Below are positions 8,721 through 17,150 of a stretch of 64,000 nt of DNA, piece after piece. A model generated the notes under the pieces. The model was given only the letters and a program-made list of their open reading frames with translations. It made no database searches and was not told where the DNA came from. Origin of the DNA: Rubrivivax sp. (GTDB lineage: Bacteria > Pseudomonadota > Gammaproteobacteria > Burkholderiales > Burkholderiaceae_C); the NCBI GenBank assembly GCA_016707445.1, contig JADJHR010000008.1:1-64000 (forward strand), read 5' to 3'. Numbering within the stretch: the stretch's first letter is position 1; each line of letters starts with the position of its first letter. The translations under genes were made by a program, and so were the position numbers.

Positions 8721-9512
8721 TCAGTCTCCCTGGAATCGGGGCAGGTAGTCGCGCTGGAACCAGGTGGTGGGAATGTTGCGCGCGGCGAAGTCGGTCAGGC
8801 GCACCAAGGTGACCTGCTGCGGGTTCAAGCCGTCGATGATGACGGTTTCGGTCGGCCGCTCGGCACCCAGCTGGGCCTGAAAGCGCCGGTAGTACGCGGT
8901 CTTCAGCAGGCGCCCCGAGTCGGCCAGGAACCTGGCCTTGATCGGCCGCCGGTTTTCGGCATCGACCCACAGCTCGATCGACGCATAGGTTGCGTCTTCG
9001 GTGGCCGCGCTGAGCAGCAGCTTGTGCGACTTGCGCGGCTTGCGCTCGCCATCGGTGATCGTCTCTTCAGCGCCATACGCGGCCTTGTAGTCGCGCGCAA
9101 AGCTGGCCGTGATGACGTCGCCGTTGGACGCTTCACCCATCAGCCGCTGCTGCGGCGAGATGCGCACACTGGATTTGGTGCCCGGGTCGAAGAACCACAG
9201 GTCCTTGCCGTTCTTCAGCATCAGCTTGCCGGCGTCACGCGCCGGTTCCACGAATCGCACCAAGCTGGCGAACTGCCCGCCGCTTTCCAGGGTGCGTGCG
9301 TAGCTGGTCAGGGTGGTGGAATCGACCTGCTGCCCTTTTTCGAATTCGGTCAAGGTGACGGTGACCCTGAACGGCTGAGACGGATTTCTGATCGCGTCGC
9401 TGGCGACCAGCAGCGCCTGCGCATCGGGGGCGGCGATGGCCGGCAGCGGCAACCCCGACGTGACCGCAGTCACCCAGGGCAATAACAACAGGTAGAAACG
9501 GAATCGATTCAT
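8721..9512 (-). CDS. LolA-like outer-membrane lipoprotein-sorting protein (periplasmic carrier)
   Basis: 263 residues with a signal peptide (FYLLLLPWVTAVTSGLPLPAIAA). The mature part has the pattern of the LolA/LolB-like half-barrel family annotated as outer membrane lipoprotein-sorting protein: SLVRFVEPARDAGKLMLKNG, LWFFDPGTKSSVRISPQQR, and ASIELWVDAENRRPIKARF. Such proteins ferry a lipid or lipoprotein across the periplasm. The ATG overlaps the permease stop by one base, and the barrel gene follows after 6 nt. The paralogue-like set of ABC proteins upstream suggests a private Lol-type route rather than the housekeeping one. Cargo unknown. Confidence 0.8.
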   Translation of the reverse strand: MNRFRFYLLLLPWVTAVTSGLPLPAIAAPDAQALLVASDAIRNPSQPFRVTVTLTEFEKGQQVDSTTLTSYARTLESGGQFASLVRFVEPARDAGKLMLKNGKDLWFFDPGTKSSVRISPQQRLMGEASNGDVITASFARDYKAAYGAEETITDGERKPRKSHKLLLSAATEDATYASIELWVDAENRRPIKARFLADSGRLLKTAYYRRFQAQLGAERPTETVIIDGLNPQQVTLVRLTDFAARNIPTTWFQRDYLPRFQGD

Positions 9513-10912
9513 CAGGCGTGTCTCAGCGCGTCGACGATGCTCAACTTGGCCGCCCGCCAGGCCGGGAACCAGGCAGACAGGGTCGCGATCACGATCAGGC
9601 CGATCATCGTACCGACGATCATGCCAAATTCTCCGAACACCCGGATTGTCAATGGCAGCGGCGTCGACGAACCCGGTGGCAGCCAGGTCAGGTTCAGGCC
9701 ATTGATGACCGCAGCCAGCACCAGCGCAACAACCACGCCCAGTACGGCACCGACGCAGCCGAGAAGAAAGCCCTCAGTAACGAACAGCTTGCGAATGCCA
9801 CCCTGGCGCAGCCCCACAGCGCGAACGGTACCGATCTCGGTGGTGCGCTCCATCACTGCGGCCATCATCGTATTGCTGACGGTAAAGAGCACGATGCCGC
9901 CGATGAGCACGAAGATGAAGCCGAAGATGGTATTGAACAGGTTGATGGTCTCGCCATAGAACGGGTTGAGCTGCTTGAAGTCGAGCACAGCCAGGGCGTT
10001 GCCGGGCATGACCTGTTCTGCGATTTCGCGCAGGCGTTTGGCGACCTGCGGCATGTCGGACGTGTGCTCGAGCTGGACCATGATTGAGGTGGCGCGCGGC
10101 GCAGCCCGTCCATAGACCAGCTTTTGCGCCTGCTGCAACTGCAGGATGACGGCGACTTCGTCGAGTTCCTTGAAGCCCTGGTCCTCAGCCGCGATGACCT
10201 TGAGCGAGGCCACGTTGGGCGAGCCCCGGGGCTGAGTGGCCAAGAGCTCGATGGCCGCCTTGCCGGCAGACGGCTTGCCGCCAGCAGCCGCCGGCTCATC
10301 CATCGCCAATGCGGCGATGTCGGCCGGCAAAGCTGCCCCGCCTGCAGACTTCTTCTCGACCTGGGGTTGCGGGCAGTCCTTGACGCCGAGTTTGTCGCAC
10401 AGCAACAGCACCCGTGCGACCCCGATCCCGACCACGGCCGCGTCTTCAGGTGCGTTGAGCAAAGCGTACGGCACCGAGATCGGCGGGATGCGGTACTCGT
10501 TCCATTCGCGCATCTTGGCCACGTCTTCAGCCACGTAGCCCATGCCGATCACCGTGCGCGAAACACCGGCCTCGTAATTGCCGGCCAGCCCGCCGAAGCT
10601 CAAATCGGGCGAAACGACAAGAACCTTGCCGCCCAGGTCCTTGTCGCTGCGAATCGCTTCGATCAGCTTGTTGTAGCCCACGATGCCGTACGCCGTGGGG
10701 TTGCCGTTGCCGAACAGGAAGAAGTCCTTGTGCTGGATCTGCAGATGGCCACCGGTGTGCACATAACTCGTCAACAGGCTGTACTTGATGTCGGCGCTGT
10801 AACCACCGAACAGCAACACCGACGTCGCGCCAATAGCCAACGCCAACAGCGTCGCCAGCGACCGACGCCGATTGCGCAGCAGATTGCGCATCGCCAGCGA
10901 CAGCGTCATCAT
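9512..10912 (-). CDS. FtsX/LolE-like ABC transporter permease
   Basis: 466 residues with an N-terminal membrane segment (MRNLLRNRRRSLATLLALAIG), a large periplasmic MacB-type domain, then three C-terminal membrane segments (about residues 320-460) with the conserved FtsX signature VMERTTEIGTVRAVGLRQGGIRKLF. It belongs to the mechanotransmission ABC family (LolCE, MacB), which extracts substrates from the inner membrane or periplasm and does not pump them through a channel. The periplasmic domain holds an Ala/Gly/Pro-rich insert (about residues 195-225). It lies 2 nt after the ATPase gene and overlaps the carrier gene by one base. Confidence 0.88.
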   Translation of the reverse strand: MMTLSLAMRNLLRNRRRSLATLLALAIGATSVLLFGGYSADIKYSLLTSYVHTGGHLQIQHKDFFLFGNGNPTAYGIVGYNKLIEAIRSDKDLGGKVLVVSPDLSFGGLAGNYEAGVSRTVIGMGYVAEDVAKMREWNEYRIPPISVPYALLNAPEDAAVVGIGVARVLLLCDKLGVKDCPQPQVEKKSAGGAALPADIAALAMDEPAAAGGKPSAGKAAIELLATQPRGSPNVASLKVIAAEDQGFKELDEVAVILQLQQAQKLVYGRAAPRATSIMVQLEHTSDMPQVAKRLREIAEQVMPGNALAVLDFKQLNPFYGETINLFNTIFGFIFVLIGGIVLFTVSNTMMAAVMERTTEIGTVRAVGLRQGGIRKLFVTEGFLLGCVGAVLGVVVALVLAAVINGLNLTWLPPGSSTPLPLTIRVFGEFGMIVGTMIGLIVIATLSAWFPAWRAAKLSIVDALRHA

Positions 10913-10914
10913 CG

Positions 10915-11778
10915 CTAGCCCGGCCGGGTGGTGTCGTACAGAAAGGCGAAGTCGGTCTCGTCACCCCCCTCGGCCCACGGTGCCGGTTCGCCATCAACCG
11001 GGGGCTCGATTGGCCCGCCAGGGGTTTGCAGCTTGTCGGGGTCGGGCTTGCGCCGCACGGACTGAATGACGCCATCACGCAGCACGATCAGATCGTCGGC
11101 AGCCTTGATCAACCCGTTGTCATGCGACGAGAAGATGAACGAGATCTTGAAGTTCTGCTGCATCCAGCGCATCAGCGCAATGATCGCAGCACCCGTCTGG
11201 CTGTCGAGGTTGGCCGTCGGCTCGTCGGCGATCACGAGCTTGGGCTTGCGTGCCAGCGCACGGGCAATGGCGACTCGTTGTCGCTGGCCGCCGGAGAGTT
11301 GCCCAAGCCGGTTGTCGGCACGGTCCGCCAGGCCCACGGCCTCAAGCAATCGCTTGACGCGCCGTTGTCGACGATCCGGATCCATGCCTGCAAGGATGAG
11401 CGGGTACTCAACGTTCTCAAACGCGGTCAGTACCGGAATCAGGTTGAACGACTGGAAGACGAAGCCGATGTTCTCGCTGCGGAAGTCGGAGAGTTCGTCG
11501 TCTGTGAGGGTATTGACGGCGGTGCCCGCAACGGTGACCTTGCCCTTGTCGGGCCGATCAAGACAGCCCAGAAGATTCAGCAGCGTGGTCTTGCCGCTGC
11601 CTGAGGGGCCGAGCAGGACAGTGAACAAGGCTGGACGTATCGAGACGTCGATGTCTCGCAACACAGGCACGGTCACGGCGTCCATCTGGTAGGACTTCTC
11701 AACATTGCTCAGCACCGCTACGGGCAGGGGAGAGTCAGCAGTTTGCGCTTCGGAGCCTGCGGTCATGCGCCAGGGCAA
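10915..11778 (-). CDS. LolD/MacB-type ABC transporter ATP-binding protein
   Basis: A nucleotide-binding subunit of 287 residues with Walker A (GPSGSGKTTLLNLLG), Q-loop (FVFQSFNLIPVLTAFENV), signature (LSGGQRQRVAIARAL), Walker B (LVIADEPTANLDSQTG) and H-loop (FSSHD). It powers the FtsX-like permease encoded next. About 50 extra C-terminal residues (after QSVRRKPDPDK) are acidic and proline-rich and end DFAFLYDTTRPG. Starts are possible at 11778 or 11766 (MTAGSEAQ). It is the first gene of the four-gene unit; the promoter should lie in the 11779-12020 gap. Confidence 0.9.
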   Translation of the reverse strand: MPWRMTAGSEAQTADSPLPVAVLSNVEKSYQMDAVTVPVLRDIDVSIRPALFTVLLGPSGSGKTTLLNLLGCLDRPDKGKVTVAGTAVNTLTDDELSDFRSENIGFVFQSFNLIPVLTAFENVEYPLILAGMDPDRRQRRVKRLLEAVGLADRADNRLGQLSGGQRQRVAIARALARKPKLVIADEPTANLDSQTGAAIIALMRWMQQNFKISFIFSSHDNGLIKAADDLIVLRDGVIQSVRRKPDPDKLQTPGGPIEPPVDGEPAPWAEGGDETDFAFLYDTTRPG

Positions 11779-12020
11779 TCGGATAGGAGGGGTAGGTGGC
11801 AGAGTTTATCCGGCCCGCTGGTCTGTGGCGGGCAGCCTGGGCACAACTCCGTCTGCAACAGGGCTGGGTACTGTATGAAGACCTAAGAGATCAGGGTAGA
11901 CCCGGAAATCGAACCCGTGTATGCGCCAGACCGCTTGCCGAGTGCATCGACTGCGCCGGCCGCTTCGTCAACCGCCCCCTTGGACGTGACCAAGCCTCCG
12001 GTCGCTGCGAAACGAATGCT
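11779..12020. other. Gap between ABC operon and IS1595 remnant, with possible gene fragment on minus strand
   Basis: No intact gene. On the minus strand, 12009-11883 reads through as a coding-like stretch rich in G/C third positions (FAATGGLVTSKGAVDEAAG, then AVDALGKRSGAYTG) ending in TAG at 11885-11883, with a TGA not far upstream. It may be the 3' tail of a gene cut by the insertion, but I do not recognise it. Confidence 0.25.
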
Positions 12021-12779
12021 TCACAGGCTCTGAGGCAACTCGCGGGGCTTGCGTTGTCCCACAACTTCGAAGTTATGAGTGCAGCCGGCGTCGGTCACTG
12101 CTGCAAAGCAAGCCAGGCCATCGCTGAGGACGCTGGCGCCCGGGGTCAAGTTGGCTCGAGCCCAGGTGCGGATCGCCTCTCTCGTGAAGCCCACCACCGG
12201 CGTCAGCTTGGCAAAGCGCGGGTTGCCAGCATCATTGAGCGAAACGGCTGCGACGAAGGGGATCTTGTTCTCAGTGCCGCGACCGGGCTTGCCGCCGGCA
12301 CGCTCGCCGCCAAGATACGCGTCGTCGACCTGGACCGCACCGGACAGGCGGTGTTGGACCTCGCACGCGGCCATGGCCGTCATGATCTTGTGGTGCAGCA
12401 GCCAGGCCGTGGGGTAGCTGACGCCGATGTGGCGCTTGAGTTCCAGGGCAGACAGCCCGGTCTTGGCCTGGCTGATGAAGTAGATCGCCAAGAACCACGT
12501 CGTCAGCGGCAGCTTGGTGCTGCCAAACAGCGTGCCCGCGGTCAGTGAAGTCTGGCGACGGCAAGCATGGCATTGAAACAGCGGACGGCCAAGGCTGAAG
12601 AGGATGCAGTGGGCGCCGCCACCGCAACGCGGGCAGGCAAAGCCCTCCGGCCAGCGCGCGCGCAGCTCAGCTTCACAGCAAGCAGCAAGCAGCAAGCAGC
12701 AAGCAGCCTCCGTGCCAAAGGACTGCAAGAATTCGGGCAGTGATATGCCTTGCTGGAGCTGGATGGGGTTGTAGGCCAT
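12021..12779 (-). mobile_element. IS1595-family transposase, C-terminally truncated
   Basis: 252 residues. The N-terminal zinc ribbon (FACPRCGGGAHCI, CHACRRQTSLTAGT) and the start of the DDE-type ISXO2 domain (VQVDDAYLGGERAGGKPGRG, SDGLACF) identify IS1595-type transposases. The protein stops after VVGQRKPRELPQSL, where relatives continue with a helix-rich end containing the third catalytic residue. About 60-80 residues are therefore missing and the copy should be inactive. A heptanucleotide repeat adds an odd ACCLLLAACC segment near residue 27. No clear terminal inverted repeats could be paired at its borders. Confidence 0.8.
12676..12707. repeat. Heptanucleotide tandem repeat (CAGCAAG, about 4.6 copies)
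   Basis: Four perfect copies of CAGCAAG plus a partial fifth lie inside the 5' part of the transposase frame. The unit length is not a multiple of three, so gain or loss of one copy would shift the frame, as at phase-variable loci. In the protein it yields a Cys/Leu/Ala-rich insert absent from typical relatives. Confidence 0.85.
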
Positions 12780-12872
12780 GGTGGCAGCTCCTGGGTGGGG
12801 ACTGCCGCAAAACTACGCGGCGAGTGGCTCACAGGGTGAGCTTAGCTTAGGTTCCTTTCGAATCAGGAAGAG

Positions 12873-12896
12873 AAAGGCACCCATGAAGGTGCCTTT
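12873..12896 (-). terminator. Hairpin terminator after PEP-CTERM gene
   Basis: Nine-base arms (AAAGGCACC / GGTGCCTTT) with a 6-nt loop lie 23 nt beyond the PEP-CTERM stop. On the minus strand the stem is followed by a short pyrimidine run (CTCTTCC). Confidence 0.65.
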
Positions 12897-12918
12897 TCAG
12901 AGTCAAGAAATCAATCGT

Positions 12919-13738
12919 TTACACATTCCGACGCTTCTTGGCAGCAGCGAGGCCGAGAAGCGCAAGACCGACCAATGCGACAGAAGTCGGCTCAGGAACA
13001 ACATTGGTTGGCGGCGTGAAAGCCAAATCAATACTTGCTTGACCAAGGTTTCCATTGAACACAACCTCGATAGCACGAGTGTCGTTGAGCGTGGAGAGAT
13101 CAATCGGCAACCCAGTCGCAAGATCAATGAGCTCACTAAACAGAATGCTATCGCTCTGGAATATCGGGGTAACGTTATCTGCCTCGAAACCTGTCACTGC
13201 AGTCGTTTGCTTTGCAACAGATATACCATCGGCGGTATAAACAAGAATGGTAATATCAAAAACAAAATCAGAAGTATAAGAAAAGCTAATACCAGGTCCA
13301 ATGGTAGTCAAATCCCCAATTGTGGTTCCGGTATAAGCTCCAAGCAGCCAATTTGTAGGATTTGCATCCCGAATATCCGTTACACCGACTCCGGCATCGC
13401 CATACGTCTTTACCCCGTCGTAGCGCAACACCCCATAGCCAACGTTGCCAGTTGTTTCCAGAAAAATTAAATAACCCAGCCTCTGCCGTGGCGGTGACAC
13501 CGCTACCTAAAGACAAAGCCGCGGGAGCGGTTTTAATCACATAGATATCGCGATAACCGCCAAGAATTGAAGCATCACCAACCTGTCCCGCCGCCACACC
13601 GGTTGCGTTCCGTGCCATCAAGATCAGATGCGGTTTGCGGAACGTTGCAAAATCATCAATCAACAGGACGGCTTGCGCTTGCACCGCACAACACCGTCGC
13701 TGCAGCAACAGCGGCGAGTTTGAAGAACTTGTTCATTT
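12919..13738 (-). pseudogene. PEP-CTERM sorting-domain protein, two frame breaks (true pseudogene or sequencing error)
   Basis: The start has an AAGGAGT ribosome site and a signal peptide MNKFFKLAAVAAATVLCGAS. The mature region (VLLIDDFATFRKPHLILMAR and on) is in a second frame from about 13690, and a further shift near 13470 leads to LRYDGVKTYGDAGVGVTD and the C-terminal PEP-CTERM tripartite signal: VVPEPTSVALVGLALLGLAA then KKRRNV. That tail is recognised by exosortase XrtA, whose EPS partner genes fill this region. The repaired protein would be about 272 residues. Function of the mature part is unknown; these are usually secreted, EPS-associated. Codon use is more AT-rich than neighbours. 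Given many indels elsewhere, an error is as likely as a real pseudogene. Confidence 0.75.
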
Positions 13739-13795
13739 CTGGACTCCTTTTGGGGAACTGAGAAGGCCTTCATCGACGACCTTGAAGATTTCGTA

Positions 13796-13811
13796 TGCAT
13801 CACTTGTGCCG
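13796..13811 (-). promoter_or_regulatory. Sigma-54 (-24/-12) promoter of the PEP-CTERM gene
   Basis: Minus strand reads CGGCACAAGTGATGCA: GG and GC are 10 nt apart, GGCAC matches the -24 element fully and TGCA matches the -12 element. It lies about 57 nt before the ATG. PrsR, encoded 3.4 kb away, is a sigma-54 activator. Confidence 0.75.
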
Positions 13812-13826
13812 AATTCGAAAATCTAT

Positions 13827-13855
13827 TTCAAATCAATGGGATAGGAAAATTTGAA
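13827..13855. promoter_or_regulatory. Inverted repeat upstream of the sigma-54 promoter (possible activator site)
   Basis: TTCAAAT and ATTTGAA arms separated by 15 nt, flanked by further matching ATCT/AGAT. Its place just upstream of the -24 element would allow an activator to bind, but it is AT-rich and closer than most enhancer sites. Confidence 0.3.
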
Positions 13856-13967
13856 GATCGGTGAAGGGGCAAGACGTAAAAACTTCCGACACTTCAAGAC
13901 TCGTACTGATGATGTCCTGGCGCATGGTGTAAGTCCACAGCCCGGACAGAGCTGAGATGCGCGGTAC

Positions 13968-14237
13968 TCAGCGAGCCACAGCGGGCAGCCGAGTGGGCGC
14001 AGTATCGCTGACGGTCTGCAGGCCCTCAAGCTGCATGTAGCGCCGGTTCAGCGACCACTCGTCGTTCTGCTCGAGCATCATGGCGCCGACCAGCCGCGTG
14101 ATCGAGGCGTCGTTGGGGAAGATGCCCACGACGCGGGTGCGCCGCTTGATCTCCGCGTTCAATCGCTCCAGCGGGTTGGTGCTGTAGATCTGCGTCCAGT
14201 GCGCCCTGGGGAATGTCAGGCGAAGGGCTGCGCTCAA
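13968..14237 (-). mobile_element. IS256-family transposase remnant (C-terminal end)
   Basis: About 85 residues match the C-terminus of mutator-type transposases: FPRAHWTQIYSTNPLERLNA, EIKRRTRVVGIFPNDASITR, and VGAMMLEQNDEWSLNRRYM. The three catalytic acidic residues lie further N-terminal in this family and all but the last are missing. The fragment is cut at about 14240 by the end of the prsT gene, so this is a dead remnant; it lies between the PEP-CTERM gene and prsT. Confidence 0.85.
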
Positions 14238-14258
14238 AATCGGGGCCCAGCGTGAACG

Positions 14259-17031
14259 CTAATCACCCAGGGCTCTCCGCATCTCTGCAACTTCAACCTG
14301 AAACGCGAACTTGCCACCCAGCCTGGCCAAGGTTGCGAGCTCCGCGCCGGCCTCGGTCCTCTTGCCTGCCTTTAAATATAACCGCGCCAGGTTCAGGCGA
14401 TATTCGTGATAGTCGGGCATGACGCTAAGCGCTTTCTTCTGAATATCGATCGCGCGTGCGAAATACCCCTCAGCAGCCAAGGCCTTAGCCAGCGTATCCA
14501 TCACTTGTGCCGCGCCGGGCGCGAGTTTGAGCGCATTTTCGGCCAACGCAACAGCACCATTGGCGCCGCGCTCGGCCATCAACCAAGCCAAGTTGTTCAT
14601 CGCGGCACCATTATCCGGTTGCAAGACTAGTACCTGTCGAAAGTATCGCTCAGCACTGCTGTAGTCTTTACGCAGAATAGCCTCTCCTCCAAGAAGTGCT
14701 CTGAAGCCCGCATCTTTAGGGTTGGCCTTTAGCCAATCAACCGCAAACCGCTCAGCGCCGGCCGTGTCACTGGACAATCGCAGCGTCAAAAAAACCTGCT
14801 TCTGAGGGATACCAAGAGTATCAGCCTTTTTTAAACTACCTCGATAGGCGGCCAGCGCCGCAGGCCCATCCTTGCGCGCTGCCTCGGCGTCTCCTTCCAG
14901 CAAAAAGCCTGCCGCCGATTGCGGAAAGCGCTTCTGCAACTCCTTGGCCGCCGCTAACACGGGCTTAAAGTTCTTCGTTCTAGAGGCCCGTGCCAACAGG
15001 CGACGATGTACCTCGGCTGATTGCGGTTCTGTGTCGAAAGCTCTATTCAGGCTGAACGCTGCCGCTGCAACATCTCCGAGCTTGGCGTGCACATCCGCCA
15101 ATAGCAGATGCGGAAGCGCGGAGCGCGGCGCCGCTGCGGCCAGCCGGGTAAAGGCGCTAAGGGCTTGCTGCTCGTCACCAGCGTTCGACATTGCACGGCC
15201 GGCAGCTTGGAGCACATCCGGGTCCTGTGGCAAGGAGGCCATGGCATTTTGCGCGGCAGAGACCGCCGCCTTCACGTCGTTCATCCGCGAGAGCTGCGCG
15301 ATTTTGGCCACATGCGGCGCTGCGTCAGCAGGCGCAATCTTGATGGCCTCGTCGATAGCTGACAGCAGAACTTTCGGCTCGGCCTTCTGGCGAACCATTA
15401 GGTCGACCATGGCCATTCGGGCGCTGATGTTCTTGGGGTTGAGCTTGATCGCAGCTTGCAACCGCTGTTGGGCCGCATCCGGCTTGTCCTCCTGCAGGTC
15501 GAGTGACACTAGCGAAGCAACCGACGCAAAGTGCCCGGGTTCAATCTTCAGAGCGGCCTCGAACGCAACCCGGGCGCCGGCTGCGTCACCCTTTCCCCGC
15601 AAGGCCAAGCCACGAAGATAGGCGGCCGTAGGCTTAGTCGGCAGCTTCCTCTCCAGCAGGGCAGTCGCAGCCAAGGCCGCGTCATACTCGTGTCGGCCCA
15701 AATGTGCGCTGATCAAGGCTAGATCGGCGGTTTCGCCAGGGTCTCTAGCCGCGATGTCTTGCAGCGCATCAAAGGCTACCTCGGCCTTGCCTTTCACTAG
15801 GTCGGTCAGTGCCAACGCCGTTAGCACCTGCATGTCTTTCGAGCTTGGCAGCGGCGGCAAACATCGCCTCGGCCTCGCGCGCATTCCCAGCCTGCAGCTG
15901 GAAGCTGACCAGCTAGCGCCAAAGCTTCACCGTCCGGCTCCGCCCGTTCGAGTATGGGGCGCAGCGCGGCGAGCGCTTCTCAGGCTGACCCATCCGCAGG
16001 TAGGTTTCGGCTAGGATCTTTCGGGCTACTGTTGAGCCCTCGACCGTCTGCACCACCTTGCCAAGCTTGGACTCAGCAGCCAGCAGTGCGCCTTGCTGCA
16101 GGCTGGCGGCGCCCCCCAGCACCAGCAGTTGCGGGCTTTTGGGCGCCACACGCAGCAACTGTTCGGTGACGGACTCTGCGCGCGCGTAGTCCTTGCCCGC
16201 ATAGGCCACTAATGCGTCGAGGTAATGCGATTGCGGATTCTTGGGAAACGACTTTTGCAACTCGGCCAATTGCGCCCTAGCCTCAGCCAGTCTCCGCCTT
16301 GACAGATAGATCTGGATCAACGCCGTGCGAGCAGCCAGTTCCACCTTTGGGTCTGCAGACGCCTGTTGGTAGGCCTTGATCGCACCATCAAGGTCGTTCT
16401 TCCCGGCGCGCAGGAGCTCACCACGCATAAAAAAGGCGTCCCCACTCGGTGAGCCAGGGGTGATGGCTTGATTGACCAAAGCCAGTGCTTCGTCGACCTT
16501 GCCGCTGCCGGCCACAAGTCGCGCCTTGGTTACTAGGGCCCAAGGATATTTGGGATCGGCTTTTAGTGCCTCGGCAATCGCTGCGCCGGCTTTGGCGCGC
16601 TGGTTTAGCCGGGCATGCGCCAAGGCCACCGCAGTACTCAGCTCGGCCTGAGACGACGCGATCTTCAGCGTCGTGCCATCGTAAGCCTGCGCGATCTCTT
16701 TAAACTTGCCCGTAGCCAGCCAACCGCGCGCCAGCTTTGGCGCCAACAGTTCCTCGTTGAAGTTTTGGTCTCGCGCTTTACCCAGTTCGACCATTGCCGC
16801 AGAGTTGTTCCCCTGCTCCAGAAGCACCACACCCAGCAGGAATCGCGCCTCAGCCGAGCTCCGCGCTTGCTGCAAGGCCAACTTCAAATCTACAGCTGCC
16901 GCGGAATACTCCGCCTTTGCCATGAACTGCTTGGCCGACGCGATCAAGTCGCCCTCGGACTTGCCGCCACAACCCAGGGCCAAAGCGGCCACTAGGAAGC
17001 CAAGAGAGAGGTTGATTCTTGTAATTGCCAT
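14259..17031 (-). CDS. prsT: XrtA/PEP-CTERM system TPR-repeat lipoprotein PrsT (three indels)
   Basis: A long TPR lipoprotein. The start is MAITRINLSLGFLVAALALG followed by CGGKSEGD, where Cys is the lipidated residue. The rest is a chain of TPR helices, for example FLLGVVLLEQGNNSAAMVEL and AAMNNLAWLMAERGANGAVA. Length after repair is near 920 residues, as in TIGR02917 (PrsT). It sits downstream of prsK-prsR, the usual order. Three indels lie between about 15985 and 15860: a missing A in an A-run, an extra C, and a further extra base. The span is 2773 nt, one over a multiple of three, and the protein reads well on both sides, so error is more likely than inactivation. The exact role is unknown; it is presumed to act in EPS or PEP-CTERM protein handling at the envelope. 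Confidence 0.85.
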
Positions 17032-17150
17032 CACAGCACTCTCCGCAAATAGGTAGCGCGGCAGGAAACGAGATTGTCGTGCGTGCCACTGTTCGCCAAG
17101 GGCCAGAATGGCGCCGGCGGCGCTAAGCGCACGCCCCAATGCGCCGATGT

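Noticed and set aside
11905..11925. tRNA T-arm-like sequence (minus: GGGTTCGATTTCCGGG)
   Set aside because: The stem does not pair properly and no acceptor, D or anticodon arm can be drawn around it.
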